A stretch of DNA of 64,000 nt from CAZEKB01 sp964512225 (GTDB taxonomy: Bacteria; Myxococcota_A; UBA796; UBA9615), in NCBI GenBank assembly GCA_964512225.1, contig CAZEKB010000006.1:48101-112100 (forward strand), read 5' to 3'. The notes beneath the pieces are model-generated. The model was not told the origin of the DNA. It saw nothing but the letters and a program-made list of their open reading frames with translations, and did no database searches. The translations under genes were made by a program, and so were the position numbers. Of this stretch, positions 17,290 to 26,384 are shown one piece after another. How positions within the stretch are numbered: the first letter of the stretch is position 1; each line of letters begins with the position of its first letter.

Positions 17290-18485
17290 ATCAGGGCGAA
17301 CGCGACCAGGACCCCGAGCGTGGGAGTGCCCCAGGCGGCCTGCCAGTAGCCGCCCGGGTGGTGGATCGCCGCGGGGAAGAAGAGCAGGAACAGGAGCCCG
17401 GCGGTTCGTCCCGCAGCGCGGCGTGAGCCGCGATCGAGCAAGCGCGCGAACAGCGGTCCGAGGCCGAGCGCGAGCAGCACCAGGTGGTGCGTCCAGCACA
17501 GCGCGTTGCCGAGCATGGCCGCGATCATCGCGAGCGCGGCGGGGACCACCAGCGCCTCGGGGCTCGGGTCGTCGCGCGTCCGCATCGCCGCGAACAGCGC
17601 GACGAGGTAGAGGCAGAGCGCGGCCAGGAAGCCGAGCCGAGCGGGCACCCGGGGCGGCAGGGCGAAGAGGAGCGGGGACCGGAGGTCGAGGGGCCGCGAG
17701 ATCCACTCGCCGTCCGCGAACAGCCGTCCGCTGAAGGCGGGGAGCGAGTGATTCGGGACGCGCACGGGCGAGTTTCGGACGACCTCGCCGTCCTCCAGGG
17801 TCGGGGCGAGCATCTGCTCGACCCACCGCACCTGGGGGTCCAGGCCGTCGCCGGGCCCCGTCCACACCCAAGGGGCCGCCAGGAGCACGACGAGAGCGGT
17901 CACGAAGCCCCCCACCGCTCGCCACCGGCGCTGTACGACCAGCACCCCCAGGAGCACGATCGGCAACACCTTGAGGTGCGCGGCGAAGCCCAGGAGTGCG
18001 CCCCCCGCGAGCGCCCGGCCCCCCGCGATCGCGGCGAGGCCCCCGGCGACCACCGTCAATACGATGAGGTTGAGCTGGCCCACCTGGACGTTGTCGAACA
18101 CCGCCGCCGCGAGGGGGAGGACGAGCAGGAACGCGAAGTCCCGCCCCCGCTCGTGCGCGCCCGACATGCGGCGAACGGCCTCGTAGGCCGCCCCGAGGAA
18201 TGCGAGCTGCAGGGCGGCCCAGACCGCGTACGCGACGCCTCCCGGCAGCGCCGTCAGGGGCGCGAGGAGGACGGCGAGCAGCGGGGGGTAGAGGTACGGG
18301 CCGGCCAGCTCGCGATAGGGCGCCGGGTCGTAGAGCTCGGAGCCCGTACGCATGCGGTCCGCCGCCGCCAGGTAGACGGTGATGTCGAACGTGCCGTCGT
18401 GCCACAGGTGCAGCCCGACGACGGCCGCCGTTCCGACGATGGCGAGGACCGCGAGGAGCAGGACCGCGTCGCGGAGTTTCGACAC
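17265..18485 (-). CDS. GT87-like multi-pass glycosyltransferase (DUF2029 family)
   Basis: The 406-residue protein is almost entirely hydrophobic, with roughly nine to ten membrane segments. The N-terminal region DITVYLAAADRMRTGSELYDP and PYLYPPLLAVLLAPL resembles the DUF2029/GT87 family of polyprenol-phosphate-sugar-dependent mannosyltransferase-like proteins, where an Asp in the first periplasmic loop is important. It would act at the inner membrane in surface glycan or glycolipid assembly. It starts with GTG at 18485 and is convergent with rsmG. The substrate cannot be inferred. Confidence 0.7.
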   Translation of the reverse strand: MSKLRDAVLLLAVLAIVGTAAVVGLHLWHDGTFDITVYLAAADRMRTGSELYDPAPYRELAGPYLYPPLLAVLLAPLTALPGGVAYAVWAALQLAFLGAAYEAVRRMSGAHERGRDFAFLLVLPLAAAVFDNVQVGQLNLIVLTVVAGGLAAIAGGRALAGGALLGFAAHLKVLPIVLLGVLVVQRRWRAVGGFVTALVVLLAAPWVWTGPGDGLDPQVRWVEQMLAPTLEDGEVVRNSPVRVPNHSLPAFSGRLFADGEWISRPLDLRSPLLFALPPRVPARLGFLAALCLYLVALFAAMRTRDDPSPEALVVPAALAMIAAMLGNALCWTHHLVLLALGLGPLFARLLDRGSRRAAGRTAGLLFLLFFPAAIHHPGGYWQAAWGTPTLGVLVAFALIYREFVRR

Positions 18486-18507
18486 GCGGCGAGCCTATCA
18501 ACGGCGA

Positions 18508-18523
18508 TGTTCCACGGGGAACG
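18508..18523. promoter_or_regulatory. Degenerate parS-like site upstream of parA
   Basis: TGTTCCACGGGGAACG matches the symmetric parS form TGTTCCACGTGGAACA at 14 of 16 positions. Half-site-like TGTTCCAC (18589-18596) and CGTGGAACG (18645-18653) lie in the same 190-bp gap before parA. It may be a weak ParB site or an autoregulatory site. Confidence 0.5.
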
Positions 18524-18675
18524 ACAAGTTCGGCGAATTTTCCCACAAAGTCGTTGCGGACCCTAAACAAGGTGCACTAGTCTCCGGGTGTTCCACACCT
18601 GCGGAACGCGTGCGTCGCGGCTGATCGTCCGATTCGGGCGGGGTCGTGGAACGTACTGATCCATGCGGAGAGACG

Positions 18676-19467
<792 letters not shown>

Positions 19468-19484
19468 AGGAACGAGGTATCTCC

Positions 19485-20378
19485 ATGGCTTCCCGCTCCA
19501 CCCGCTCGACTCTCGGTCGCGGCCTCGCGTCCCTGATCCCCGACGCCCGCCCCGACTCCGCCGGGCCCCGCGCCGCGCTGGCCGGGGGCGCCGTCGTCCA
19601 CATCCCCATCGACGAGGTCCACGCCAACCCGCACCAGCCGCGTCGCTGGTTCGACCCCCACGCCATGGAGGAGCTCACCGCCTCGGTGCGGGAGAAGGGC
19701 GTGGTCAGCCCCATCCTCCTGCGACCGGTGGACCGCGGCTACGAGATCGTCGCGGGCGAGCGTCGCTTCCGCGCCGCGGGCATGGCGGGGCTGCGGAAGG
19801 TCCCGGCGATCATCCGCAAGATGACGCGGACCGAGTCCCTCGAGATCGCGCTCATCGAGAACCTGCAGCGCGAAGACCTGAGCCCCGTCGAGGAGGCGGA
19901 GGCCTACCAGCAGCTCATGGAGGAGTTCCAGTACACGCAGGAGGAGCTGGCGCGGAAGGTCGGCAAGGACCGCTCCACCGTCAGCAACATGGTCCGCCTG
20001 CTGCGGCTCCCCGACGACGTCCTCGACGCGCTCGCCCAGGGCACGATCACGATGGGGCACGGGCGGGCGCTCCTGGGCCTCAAGTCGGAGCCGTCGATCC
20101 TCGAGATCTTCGGACGGATCGTGGCCGAAGGGCTCTCCGTCCGTCGAACGGAGGACCTGGTTCGCCGCACCGTGGAGGGCAAGTCCGTGCGCCGCCGCCG
20201 CGGCAAGCTCGACGGTCCCATGCACGACCTCCAGGACCACCTGGCCCGCCAGCTCGGGTCCCGCGTGATGCTCAAGCCGCGAGCCCGCGGCGAGGGCGGG
20301 AAGATCGTCGTGGAGTACTTCAGTCGTCAGGAGCTCGACCGCCTGGTCGATCGCATCGGAAACAACTCGGTCCTTTAG
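19485..20378 (+). CDS. parB: Chromosome partitioning protein ParB (Spo0J), CTP-switch type
   Basis: ParB binds parS and spreads as a CTP-gated clamp. The 297-residue protein has the N-terminal ParA-interacting segment LGRGLASLIP, the ParB/Srx CTP-binding domain with GERRFRAA and ENLQREDLSPVEEA, the helix-turn-helix QEELARKVGKDRSTVSNMVRLL and a C-terminal dimerisation domain ending RLVDRIGNNS. The ATG at 19485 gives the canonical start. Its predicted targets in this window are the parS sites at 14769 and possibly 18508 and 56585. Confidence 0.96.
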   Translation: MASRSTRSTLGRGLASLIPDARPDSAGPRAALAGGAVVHIPIDEVHANPHQPRRWFDPHAMEELTASVREKGVVSPILLRPVDRGYEIVAGERRFRAAGMAGLRKVPAIIRKMTRTESLEIALIENLQREDLSPVEEAEAYQQLMEEFQYTQEELARKVGKDRSTVSNMVRLLRLPDDVLDALAQGTITMGHGRALLGLKSEPSILEIFGRIVAEGLSVRRTEDLVRRTVEGKSVRRRRGKLDGPMHDLQDHLARQLGSRVMLKPRARGEGGKIVVEYFSRQELDRLVDRIGNNSVL

Positions 20379-20439
20379 GGCCGTCGCACACGCAGAACTC
20401 GGTGTCCGCACCGAATCGCCGCCGCAGAGGGAGACAGAC

Positions 20440-21036
20440 ATGAAATTCGGACGTCGCGAGACGCTCTTCGCCAACACCGACGATGTGCCCGCCAACGGGA
20501 ACGGGACCCCCGCGGAGGCCGCGATCATCCCGGCCGCCGTGCCCGCCAAGCGCGCGCGTCCGACGAACCAGCTCAACGCCTTCCTCGGCACCGGGTGCAT
20601 CTACGAAGGCAAGCTGACCTTCGAGGGCCGCGTCCGGATCGACGGGAAGTTCACGGGCGAGATCTTCAGCAACGACACGCTGGAGATCGGGCCCGACGCC
20701 GAGATCGAGGCGGAGATCGACGTCTCGACGCTGATCGTCGCGGGCAAGGTCACGGGCAACGTCAACGCCCGCGGCCGCTGCGATCTGCGCGCGCCCGGGA
20801 TGGTCGTCGGCAACATCACGTCGCCGGTGATCACGATGGAAGAGGGCGTCCGCTTCGACGGCGAGATGCGCATGACGACGGCCCTCGACTCCGTGGTCCG
20901 GGCGGGCACCCTGCGCGCCCCCGCCGCCGAGAAGACCGACGGCTCCGACACCACGGCCACCGCGCCGCGACGCAGCAGCCGTCGCAGCGCCCCGGCCGCG
21001 CCGGACCCGTCGGATCTGCTCAAGCCGGTCCCTTAG
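20440..21036 (+). CDS. Bactofilin family cytoskeletal protein
   Basis: Bactofilins polymerise without nucleotides into filaments that place cell-wall or chromosome-segregation proteins. The 198-residue protein has a proline/alanine-rich N-terminal tail (1-45), a central beta-helical bactofilin domain (about 50-150) with regularly spaced hydrophobic repeats such as FEGRVRIDGKFTGEIFSND, and a basic, Ser/Arg-rich C-terminal tail. Its location directly after parAB matches myxobacterial bactofilins, which form scaffolds for ParAB-parS. That context suggests a role in origin positioning. Confidence 0.9.
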   Translation: MKFGRRETLFANTDDVPANGNGTPAEAAIIPAAVPAKRARPTNQLNAFLGTGCIYEGKLTFEGRVRIDGKFTGEIFSNDTLEIGPDAEIEAEIDVSTLIVAGKVTGNVNARGRCDLRAPGMVVGNITSPVITMEEGVRFDGEMRMTTALDSVVRAGTLRAPAAEKTDGSDTTATAPRRSSRRSAPAAPDPSDLLKPVP

Positions 21037-21116
21037 CGGTCGCGATCCAGGCGGGTTTCGCCAAGGGTTGCGTCGACTAGGCGCCGCGCCGTCGATCCCC
21101 CTAGGATGGTCGGCTG

Positions 21117-22388
21117 GTGCTGACCGGAAACCCGACGACGGCTCTCGTGGCGCGGAACGACGTATCGATTCGCAGCCTCGAGCACACGACCCTGGAGCGC
21201 TGGGCGGACCGCGCCCTGGCGCTGTCCTCGGCGTTGGGCCTGCCCTTCACGGATCTGCGGCCGGACCGGGTCTTGCGCGCGGCGAAGCGGGGCACCGGGC
21301 TCGACGACTTCGGCGACGCCCGCTTCCGGGAGCCCATGTCCCGGACGCTGGGCATCGTCGACGAGGGCCCCTACACCCCTCTGGGCCGCGCCTTCATCCG
21401 CGGCACGCTCGTGCGCGTCGCCCGCCATCGTCTGCGGATCGAGCAGTGGTTCAAGGACCACCCCGAGACGTCGCAGATCCCGATCCAGCGTCCGATCTTC
21501 GTGCTCGGGTTCCCCCGCAGCGGCACGACCCTGCTGCAGAACCTCCTCGAGCAGGCGGCCAACCGTCGCGCCCTGCGGTTCTGGGAGCTCACCAACCCCA
21601 TCCCCGAGCACGACGACCCGTCGCGGGATCGCGCCGCCCGGGTGCGCCGCGCCCGGCGTGATCTGACGTGGGCGTACCGGCTCGTGCCCGAGATGGAGGA
21701 GATGCACGAGGTCCGGGCGGACACGGTCGAGGAGTGCTGGCCCCTCCTCGCGAATACCTTCGCCGTCCTCAACTTCGACATCTGCCACGGGTTGCGGTCC
21801 TACGGCGATTGGCTCCTCGAGCAGGACATGCGGTGGGCGTACGGCGAGTACCGGCGTCAGCTCCAGCTGCTGCTGTGGCGGGAGCGCGTGGACCAGCTCG
21901 TGCTCAAGTGTCCCGAGCACCTGTGGTTCCTGGACGCGCTGCTCGATGTCTTCCCGGACGCGTGCATCGTGTGGACCCACCGCGATCCGCTGGACTGCGT
22001 GGCCTCCTACAGCTCCCTGATCTCGCTGTCGCGGCGGACCCTGCAGGGGCGGATCGATCCCGCTCGGATCGGGCCCCACATCGCGGATCGGTTCGAGCAG
22101 GGGGTGACCCGGGCGATGGCCGCGCGCGACGCGCTGGGCGACGAGTCGCGCTTCTTCGACGTCGACTTCAACGAGCTGATCCGGGACCCCGTCGCCATGA
22201 CGAACCGGATCGAGGAGCACTTCGGCCTCGAGCCCACGGACCGTCTCCTCCTCGACGACTGGATGACGAAGAAGCGCGCGGACGCGCCCGGGCGGCATCG
22301 CTACGTCCCGGCGATGTGGGAGCTGCACGACGACCGCGTTCGAGCGAAGTTCGCCGGGTACATCGAGCGCTTCGGCGTGTCGCCCTAG
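21117..22388 (+). CDS. Sulfotransferase family protein
   Basis: The 423-residue protein has the 5'-phosphosulfate-binding loop of PAPS-dependent sulfotransferases in FVLGFPRSGTTLLQNLL and a matching 3'-phosphate segment around WTHRDPLDCVASYSSL. It belongs with the long bacterial sulfotransferases of the Sulfotransfer_3 type. The acceptor (glycan, lipid or small molecule) is unknown and no PAPS synthesis gene is near. The GTG at 21117 is the longest start and is uncertain. It is probably a single-gene unit. Confidence 0.85.
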   Translation: MLTGNPTTALVARNDVSIRSLEHTTLERWADRALALSSALGLPFTDLRPDRVLRAAKRGTGLDDFGDARFREPMSRTLGIVDEGPYTPLGRAFIRGTLVRVARHRLRIEQWFKDHPETSQIPIQRPIFVLGFPRSGTTLLQNLLEQAANRRALRFWELTNPIPEHDDPSRDRAARVRRARRDLTWAYRLVPEMEEMHEVRADTVEECWPLLANTFAVLNFDICHGLRSYGDWLLEQDMRWAYGEYRRQLQLLLWRERVDQLVLKCPEHLWFLDALLDVFPDACIVWTHRDPLDCVASYSSLISLSRRTLQGRIDPARIGPHIADRFEQGVTRAMAARDALGDESRFFDVDFNELIRDPVAMTNRIEEHFGLEPTDRLLLDDWMTKKRADAPGRHRYVPAMWELHDDRVRAKFAGYIERFGVSP

Positions 22389-22395
22389 CTAGGGC

Positions 22396-22938
22396 TCAGC
22401 CCAGCGCCTCCTCGAGGGCTCCCTCCCAGCCGATCATCGACTTCCCCCCCGTCCATTCGAAGATCGGCTTGCCGTCCCGGTCGAACACGACGCCCCAGGG
22501 GATGACCTCGGGGTACACGGCCCCCAGCTCCTGGGTCATCGTCAGCAGCTTCGGCTTCGGGGCGGCGGGGGCGATCAGGGCCTCGAACTCCGCGCCGGTG
22601 CTCTCGAGCAGCTCCTCGAGCAGCTCCTGCTCTTCGTCCACCGAGACGACGACGAAGCTCACTCCCCGATCTCGGAAGCGGCGGACCGCGCGGTTGAGGT
22701 TGCCCATGGACGCGCGGCACCCCGGACACCACGACGCGTACAGGTACAGCACCGCGGGTCGACCGTCTCCCCGCGCCTCCATGACCCGGCGCTGCACCCC
22801 CGAGAGCGACGTCTGCACGAGCTCGATCGGGTCGCGCCGGAACACGGTTCGGAGCCCGAAGAACAGCCCGCCGAGGGAAAGAGCGAGGACTCCGAGCGCC
22901 GAGGCGAGCGCGGAGCGGCGGCTGAACACCTCCGACAT
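22396..22938 (-). CDS. Membrane-anchored thioredoxin-like protein (CPGC)
   Basis: The 180-residue protein has an N-terminal membrane anchor (about 8-29) and a periplasmic thioredoxin fold with the redox motif CPGC in YASWCPGCRASM. Such TlpA/ResA-like proteins reduce disulfides on cytochrome c apoproteins or other secreted proteins. The WCPGC form differs from the more usual CGPC. A later segment (VIPWGVVFDRDGKPI) matches the cis-Pro loop region only loosely. It is convergent with the sulfotransferase gene, 7 bp apart, and divergent from the ABM-VOC gene. Confidence 0.8.
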   Translation of the reverse strand: MSEVFSRRSALASALGVLALSLGGLFFGLRTVFRRDPIELVQTSLSGVQRRVMEARGDGRPAVLYLYASWCPGCRASMGNLNRAVRRFRDRGVSFVVVSVDEEQELLEELLESTGAEFEALIAPAAPKPKLLTMTQELGAVYPEVIPWGVVFDRDGKPIFEWTGGKSMIGWEGALEEALG

Positions 22939-22994
22939 GCCCCGATTCTAACGGTCGCGTGGTACGGATCCCGGCTCAACCCTCGGGAGGACCC

Positions 22995-23654
22995 ATGAGC
23001 TTCACCACCGTCATCGTCGACTTCACCGCCAAGCCCGGAATGCGGGACCAGCTGACCGCCATGCTCGGCGAGGCGATCCAGATGACGATCCGGAAGCCGG
23101 ACTGCTTCAAGGCCGTGCTCGTGACCGACGACGACGACGCGGACAGGTTCGCGATGGTGCAGGAGTGGCGGTCGGCCGACGCGCACCGCGAGTACGCCGC
23201 CGGCCTCATGGGCAACCCGAAGATGGCCGCCGCCATGGACCTCATGGCCCTCCCCCCGAAGAGCCGCTACCACTCCCACCACACCGCGGGCGGCGGCGAC
23301 TGGGGCGGCCCCGGCCACCTCGAACTCACCTCCACCGACGTGGAGGCCACCAAGTCCTTCCTCACCGACGTGTTCGACTGGCGCTTCGAGATGTGGATGG
23401 ACGACTACCAGGGCTGGTGGGCCCCCGGCGCCTTCATGGGCGGCCTCCGCACCGCCCACGAAGCCGAGGGCGGCCCCGGCTCCACGCCCTACCTCGTGGT
23501 GAACGACTTCGAAGCGCGCCTCGAGGCCGTGAAGGCAGCCGGCGGCACCATCATCGTCCCGCCCCAGACCATCGAGCACGCCGGCCGCTTCTTCGTATTC
23601 GCCGCCCCCGGCGGGCTCTGTCTGGCCGTCTGGGAGAGCGCGTCCCAGGGGTGA
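22995..23654 (+). CDS. ABM-VOC fusion protein (monooxygenase-like plus glyoxalase-like)
   Basis: The 219-residue protein joins an antibiotic-biosynthesis-monooxygenase (ABM)-like ferredoxin fold (about 1-90, VDFTAKPGMRDQLTAML and FAMVQEWRSADAHREYAAG) to a glyoxalase/bleomycin-resistance (VOC) domain (about 105-219, GHLELTSTDVEATKSFLTDVFDW and GGLCLAVWE). A short His-rich linker (YHSHHTAGGGDWGGPGH) lies between them. Substrate and reaction cannot be read. The ATG at 22995 follows GGGAGGAC. Both folds often act on small reactive metabolites. Confidence 0.8.
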   Translation: MSFTTVIVDFTAKPGMRDQLTAMLGEAIQMTIRKPDCFKAVLVTDDDDADRFAMVQEWRSADAHREYAAGLMGNPKMAAAMDLMALPPKSRYHSHHTAGGGDWGGPGHLELTSTDVEATKSFLTDVFDWRFEMWMDDYQGWWAPGAFMGGLRTAHEAEGGPGSTPYLVVNDFEARLEAVKAAGGTIIVPPQTIEHAGRFFVFAAPGGLCLAVWESASQG

Positions 23655-24092
23655 CCCGGCATTCGGAGTCGCCTTCGCTCGGAGTGAGTGGGCCCTCTGC
23701 GATCCCGGGGTGAACGGCTCGCTCCCCCCGACTTCGCAGTTGCTTCCCTCTACGAAGTCGGGGTGAACGGCTCGTTCCCCCCGACTTCGNNNNNNNNNNN
23801 NNNNNNNNNNNNNNNNNNNNNNNNNNNNNNNNNNNNNNNNNNNNNNNNNNNNNNNNNNNNNNNNNNNNNNNNNNNNNNNNNNNNNNNNNCGCAGTTGCTT
23901 CCCTCTACGAAGTCGGGGTGAACGGCTCGTTCCCCCCGACTTCGTGGGCTCCATCCTCTACGAACCCGGGGTGAACGGCTCGTTCCCCCCGACTTCGCAG
24001 TTGCTTCCCTCTACGAAGTCGGGGTGAACGAGCTCGTTCCCCCCGACTTCGCAGAGAGCGAGCGCAAGAGAATGCAGCGCAGCACAGCGAAC
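23655..24092. repeat. 53-bp tandem repeat array with internal palindromes, interrupted by the gap
   Basis: The core GGGGTGAACGGCTCGTTCCC recurs at 23707 (one variant base), 23760, 23915, 23968 and 24021 (variant), at an exact 53-bp period on each side of the gap. Within each unit CGAAGTCGGGG and CCCCGACTTCG form an inverted repeat that can fold into a strong hairpin. The unit length is not a multiple of three and no protein is supported. The array ends near 24055. No CRISPR-like spacers are present. Confidence 0.85.
23790..23889. other. Assembly gap (100 N)
   Basis: A run of exactly 100 N, the usual placeholder for a gap of unknown size. Both edges lie inside the same 53-bp repeat, so the assembler probably failed on the array and the true copy number is unknown. 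Confidence 0.99.
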
Positions 24093-24131
24093 TGAAACAC
24101 GTTTCACTTGGCCGACGATCCCGGCTAGGCT
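24093..24131 (+). promoter_or_regulatory. PsrA-like operator overlapping a predicted promoter
   Basis: TGAAACACGTTTCA (24093-24106) has perfect inverted arms TGAAAC/GTTTCA around AC. It matches the GAAAC-N2-GTTTC form bound by PsrA-type TetR regulators of fatty-acid genes. A possible -35 TTCACT (24103-24108) and -10 TAGGCT (24126-24131) are 17 bp apart, so the operator would cover the -35. The next gene is a wax ester synthase-like acyltransferase. No TetR regulator gene is present in the window. Confidence 0.5.
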
Positions 24132-24152
24132 CCCGCGCACAGGAGCGCCGTG

Positions 24153-25550
24153 ATGGAACGACTCACCGGGCTGGACGCCTCATTTCTGTACCTCGAGACG
24201 TCGACCATGCTGCTCAACATCGGGTTCGCGGTGACCGTGGATCCGAGCGACGCGCCGGGGTGGTCGTTCCAGACGCTCTTCGACCACGTGGACGCGCGCG
24301 TCCGCACGGAGCCGGCGTTTCGGCGACGGCTCGTTCGCGTGCCGTTCGACCTGGACCACCCCCGCTGGATCGAAGACCCCGAGTTCGACGTGCTCAGCCA
24401 CCTCCGGCACGTCGCGCTGCCCGCTCCCGGCGGCGACGAGGAGCTGGGGGCCATGGTGGGTCGCATCATGTCGACCCCGCTGGACCGCAGCCGGCCCCTG
24501 TGGGAGGTCTGGGCGATCGAGGGGCTGGCGAACGGCGCGTGGGCGCTGGTGATGAAGCTCCACCACGCGGCTGTCGACGGTGTGGCGGCGGCCGGGCTGC
24601 TGCTCCACCTGCTCGACACGGAGCCGCAGGCTGCGAAGGCTCGACCGGTCGCGACGGTCGCGACGGCGGCTCCCCTGCCCAGCGACCTCCGACTGCTGGC
24701 ACAGGGCCTGAGGACGCGCGCGGGCGTTCCGTTCCGGTTCACCCGGCTCCTCGGCCGGTCGACCCGCAACGTCGTCGGCCTGCTCCGGGCCAGGCTGCGC
24801 GACGCGGACGGACGTCGGTCGATGCCCATGGGCGGCCCCAAGACCCACTTCAACGGGGCGATCGGGAGGCGACGCAACGTCGTATTCGCGCGCCTGTCCC
24901 TGGCCGACGTGAAGCGGATCAAGAAGGCGACGGGCACCACCGTGAACGACGTGGTGCTGGCGGCTTGCGGGGGCGCGCTGCGGAGGTACCTGCTCGAGCG
25001 GGGGGACCTCCCCGCCAAGTCGCTCACGGCGATGGTGCCCGTGTCCGTACGCACCGCGTCCGAGCGGGACGAGAAGCGGAACCGGATCTCCGGCATGTGG
25101 TCGATGCTCGGGACCGATCTGGTCGACCCGATGGCTCGTCTCCGGCTCATCCACGCCGACACCCTGGCGGCGAAGCGCGATCAGCACGCGATCGGCGCGG
25201 ACATGCTGCAGGACTGGGCCGAGTTCAACGCGCCGACCCTCTTCCAGGCAGCCGTCCGCTACTACACGAAGCTGCGCCTGGCGGACCGCTTCGTGCCCGT
25301 CCACAACGTGATCGTCTCCAACGTCCCCGGACCCCGGAAGCCGCTCTACCTGGCGGGCGCGCCCCTGTCGAGCATCCGCCCCATGGGGCCCGTGATGGAG
25401 GCCGTGGGGCTCAACATGACGGTCATGAGCTACCAGGACCACCTCGACTTCTCGTTCGTCGTGGACGCCGGCCAGGTGCCCGACGCGTGGTCGCTGGCGG
25501 CGGCGGTCGAGCCCGCGTTCGCCGAGCTGCTCGCGGCGGCGACCGGCTGA
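24153..25550 (+). CDS. Wax ester synthase / diacylglycerol acyltransferase (WS/DGAT)
   Basis: WS/DGAT enzymes esterify acyl-CoA to fatty alcohols or diacylglycerol to make storage lipids. The 465-residue protein has the catalytic HHxxxDG motif as HHAAVDG at 137-143, the N-terminal LTGLDASFLYLET, and the C-terminal family blocks VVLAACGGALRRYL and NVIVSNVPGPRKPLYLAG. The ATG at 24153 has AGGAG 7 bp upstream; a GTG sits one codon earlier. It stands alone between repeat regions, behind the PsrA-like operator. This suggests that the cell stores neutral lipids. Confidence 0.92.
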   Translation: MERLTGLDASFLYLETSTMLLNIGFAVTVDPSDAPGWSFQTLFDHVDARVRTEPAFRRRLVRVPFDLDHPRWIEDPEFDVLSHLRHVALPAPGGDEELGAMVGRIMSTPLDRSRPLWEVWAIEGLANGAWALVMKLHHAAVDGVAAAGLLLHLLDTEPQAAKARPVATVATAAPLPSDLRLLAQGLRTRAGVPFRFTRLLGRSTRNVVGLLRARLRDADGRRSMPMGGPKTHFNGAIGRRRNVVFARLSLADVKRIKKATGTTVNDVVLAACGGALRRYLLERGDLPAKSLTAMVPVSVRTASERDEKRNRISGMWSMLGTDLVDPMARLRLIHADTLAAKRDQHAIGADMLQDWAEFNAPTLFQAAVRYYTKLRLADRFVPVHNVIVSNVPGPRKPLYLAGAPLSSIRPMGPVMEAVGLNMTVMSYQDHLDFSFVVDAGQVPDAWSLAAAVEPAFAELLAAATG

Positions 25551-25565
25551 CTCCCGAGCCCCGCG

Positions 25566-25690
25566 CGGCAAGAAGTCGCCCGGTTCGGCGAACCACCCCG
25601 GGTTGTTGCCGGGAAAGCGGCAAGAAGTCGCCCGGTTCGGTGAACCACCCCGGGTTCCTGCCACCTCGGTGCGGGAACCCGGCCGGGAGC
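25566..25690. repeat. Two-copy 52-bp palindromic intergenic repeat
   Basis: The unit beginning CGGCAAGAAGTCGCCCGGTT occurs at 25566 and again at 25618. Each contains GGTTCGGCGAACC (a perfect small hairpin) flanked by CCCGG/CCGGG-type arms. A diverged third copy lies at 45287. It is REP-like and may fold as a hairpin after the WS/DGAT gene. The rest of the gap to 25833 is GC-rich with no gene. Confidence 0.7.
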
Positions 25691-25833
25691 TCCCCGCCTG
25701 GAGGGTCACTACGCGCGCGGAGGGGAGCGATCGCAGCGAGCGGAGCCGCGAGGGGGGGACCCCCCGGGCCCCGCCCGGAGGAGCGCAGGCAGCCCGGGAA
25801 GCCCGGGGCCCCGGTGGTTCCTCCTTTTGATCG

Positions 25834-25862
25834 TTGACACGCCCAATAGCCGCATGTAGCTT
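25834..25862 (+). promoter_or_regulatory. Sigma70-type promoter of rpmG-rpmB
   Basis: TTGACA (25834-25839), 17-bp spacer, TAGCTT (25857-25862), followed by a GC-rich discriminator. Hexamers and spacing are identical to those before rpmH. The rpmG start codon is 38 bp further downstream. Confidence 0.75.
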
Positions 25863-25899
25863 CGCGCGCCGCTGTCCCCACTAGCGAAAGGGAGCCGAC

Positions 25900-26058
25900 A
25901 TGCGCGACAAGGTGAAGCTCGTCTCCACGGCCGGGACCGGCTACTTCTACACGACCAAGAAGAACAAGAAGACGACCACGGGCAAGCTTCAGTTCAAGAA
26001 GTACGACCCGAAGGTCCGGAAGCACGTCCTCTTCAAGGAGAAGAAGATCTCCAAGTAG
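25900..26058 (+). CDS. rpmG: 50S ribosomal protein L33, cysteine-free type
   Basis: The 52-residue protein MRDKVKLVSTAGTGYFYTTK onward, ending KHVLFKEKKISK, is a typical L33. It lacks the two CxxC pairs, so it is the zinc-independent (C-minus) form. The ATG at 25900 follows AAAGGGAG. rpmB lies 17 bp downstream, so both are probably made from the promoter at 25834. Confidence 0.96.
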   Translation: MRDKVKLVSTAGTGYFYTTKKNKKTTTGKLQFKKYDPKVRKHVLFKEKKISK

Positions 26059-26075
26059 AGGTCGGGAGTTTTCTG

Positions 26076-26300
26076 ATGGCTAAGTGCAAGTTCACGGGCA
26101 AGCGCCCCAAGATCGGTAACCGCGTCTCCCACTCCCACCGCAAGACGAAGCACTGGCAGAAGCCGAACGTCTTCAGCAAGCGGGTGTGGGACGAAGAGCA
26201 GGGCAAGTGGGTGCGCATCAAGGTGAGCGCCCGCGGTCTCCGCACGATCACGAAGAACGGCCTGGGCGCCACCGCCCGCAAGGCCGGGGTCAAGCTGTAA
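26076..26300 (+). CDS. rpmB: 50S ribosomal protein L28
   Basis: The 74-residue protein starts MAKCKFTGKRPKIGNRVSHS and has the conserved KRVWDEEQGKWVRIKVSARGLRTITKNG region of L28. It carries a single Cys at position 4 rather than a zinc ribbon. It is second in the rpmG-rpmB operon and is followed by a hairpin terminator candidate. Confidence 0.96.
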   Translation: MAKCKFTGKRPKIGNRVSHSHRKTKHWQKPNVFSKRVWDEEQGKWVRIKVSARGLRTITKNGLGATARKAGVKL

Positions 26301-26354
26301 GTCTTTCTGGTTTCTAGGGTTTCGGACCTCGCGGGGTCCACCCAGGGACGATGG

Positions 26355-26380
26355 GGGCCGATCGGGAAACCGGTCGGCCC
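26355..26380. terminator. Hairpin terminator between convergent rpmB and rhodanese gene
   Basis: GGGCCGATCGG and CCGGTCGGCCC pair at 10 of 11 positions across a short A-rich loop. There is no long T-run, but the site lies exactly between converging genes and could end transcription in both directions. Confidence 0.6.
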
Positions 26381-26384
26381 TCGT

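Noticed and set aside
23688..23921. Possible peptide encoded by the 53-bp repeats
   Set aside because: The period is not a multiple of three, so the frame changes at each unit. No start and ribosome site fit.
23655..24060. CRISPR array
   Set aside because: Units are contiguous without variable spacers, and no cas genes are in the window.
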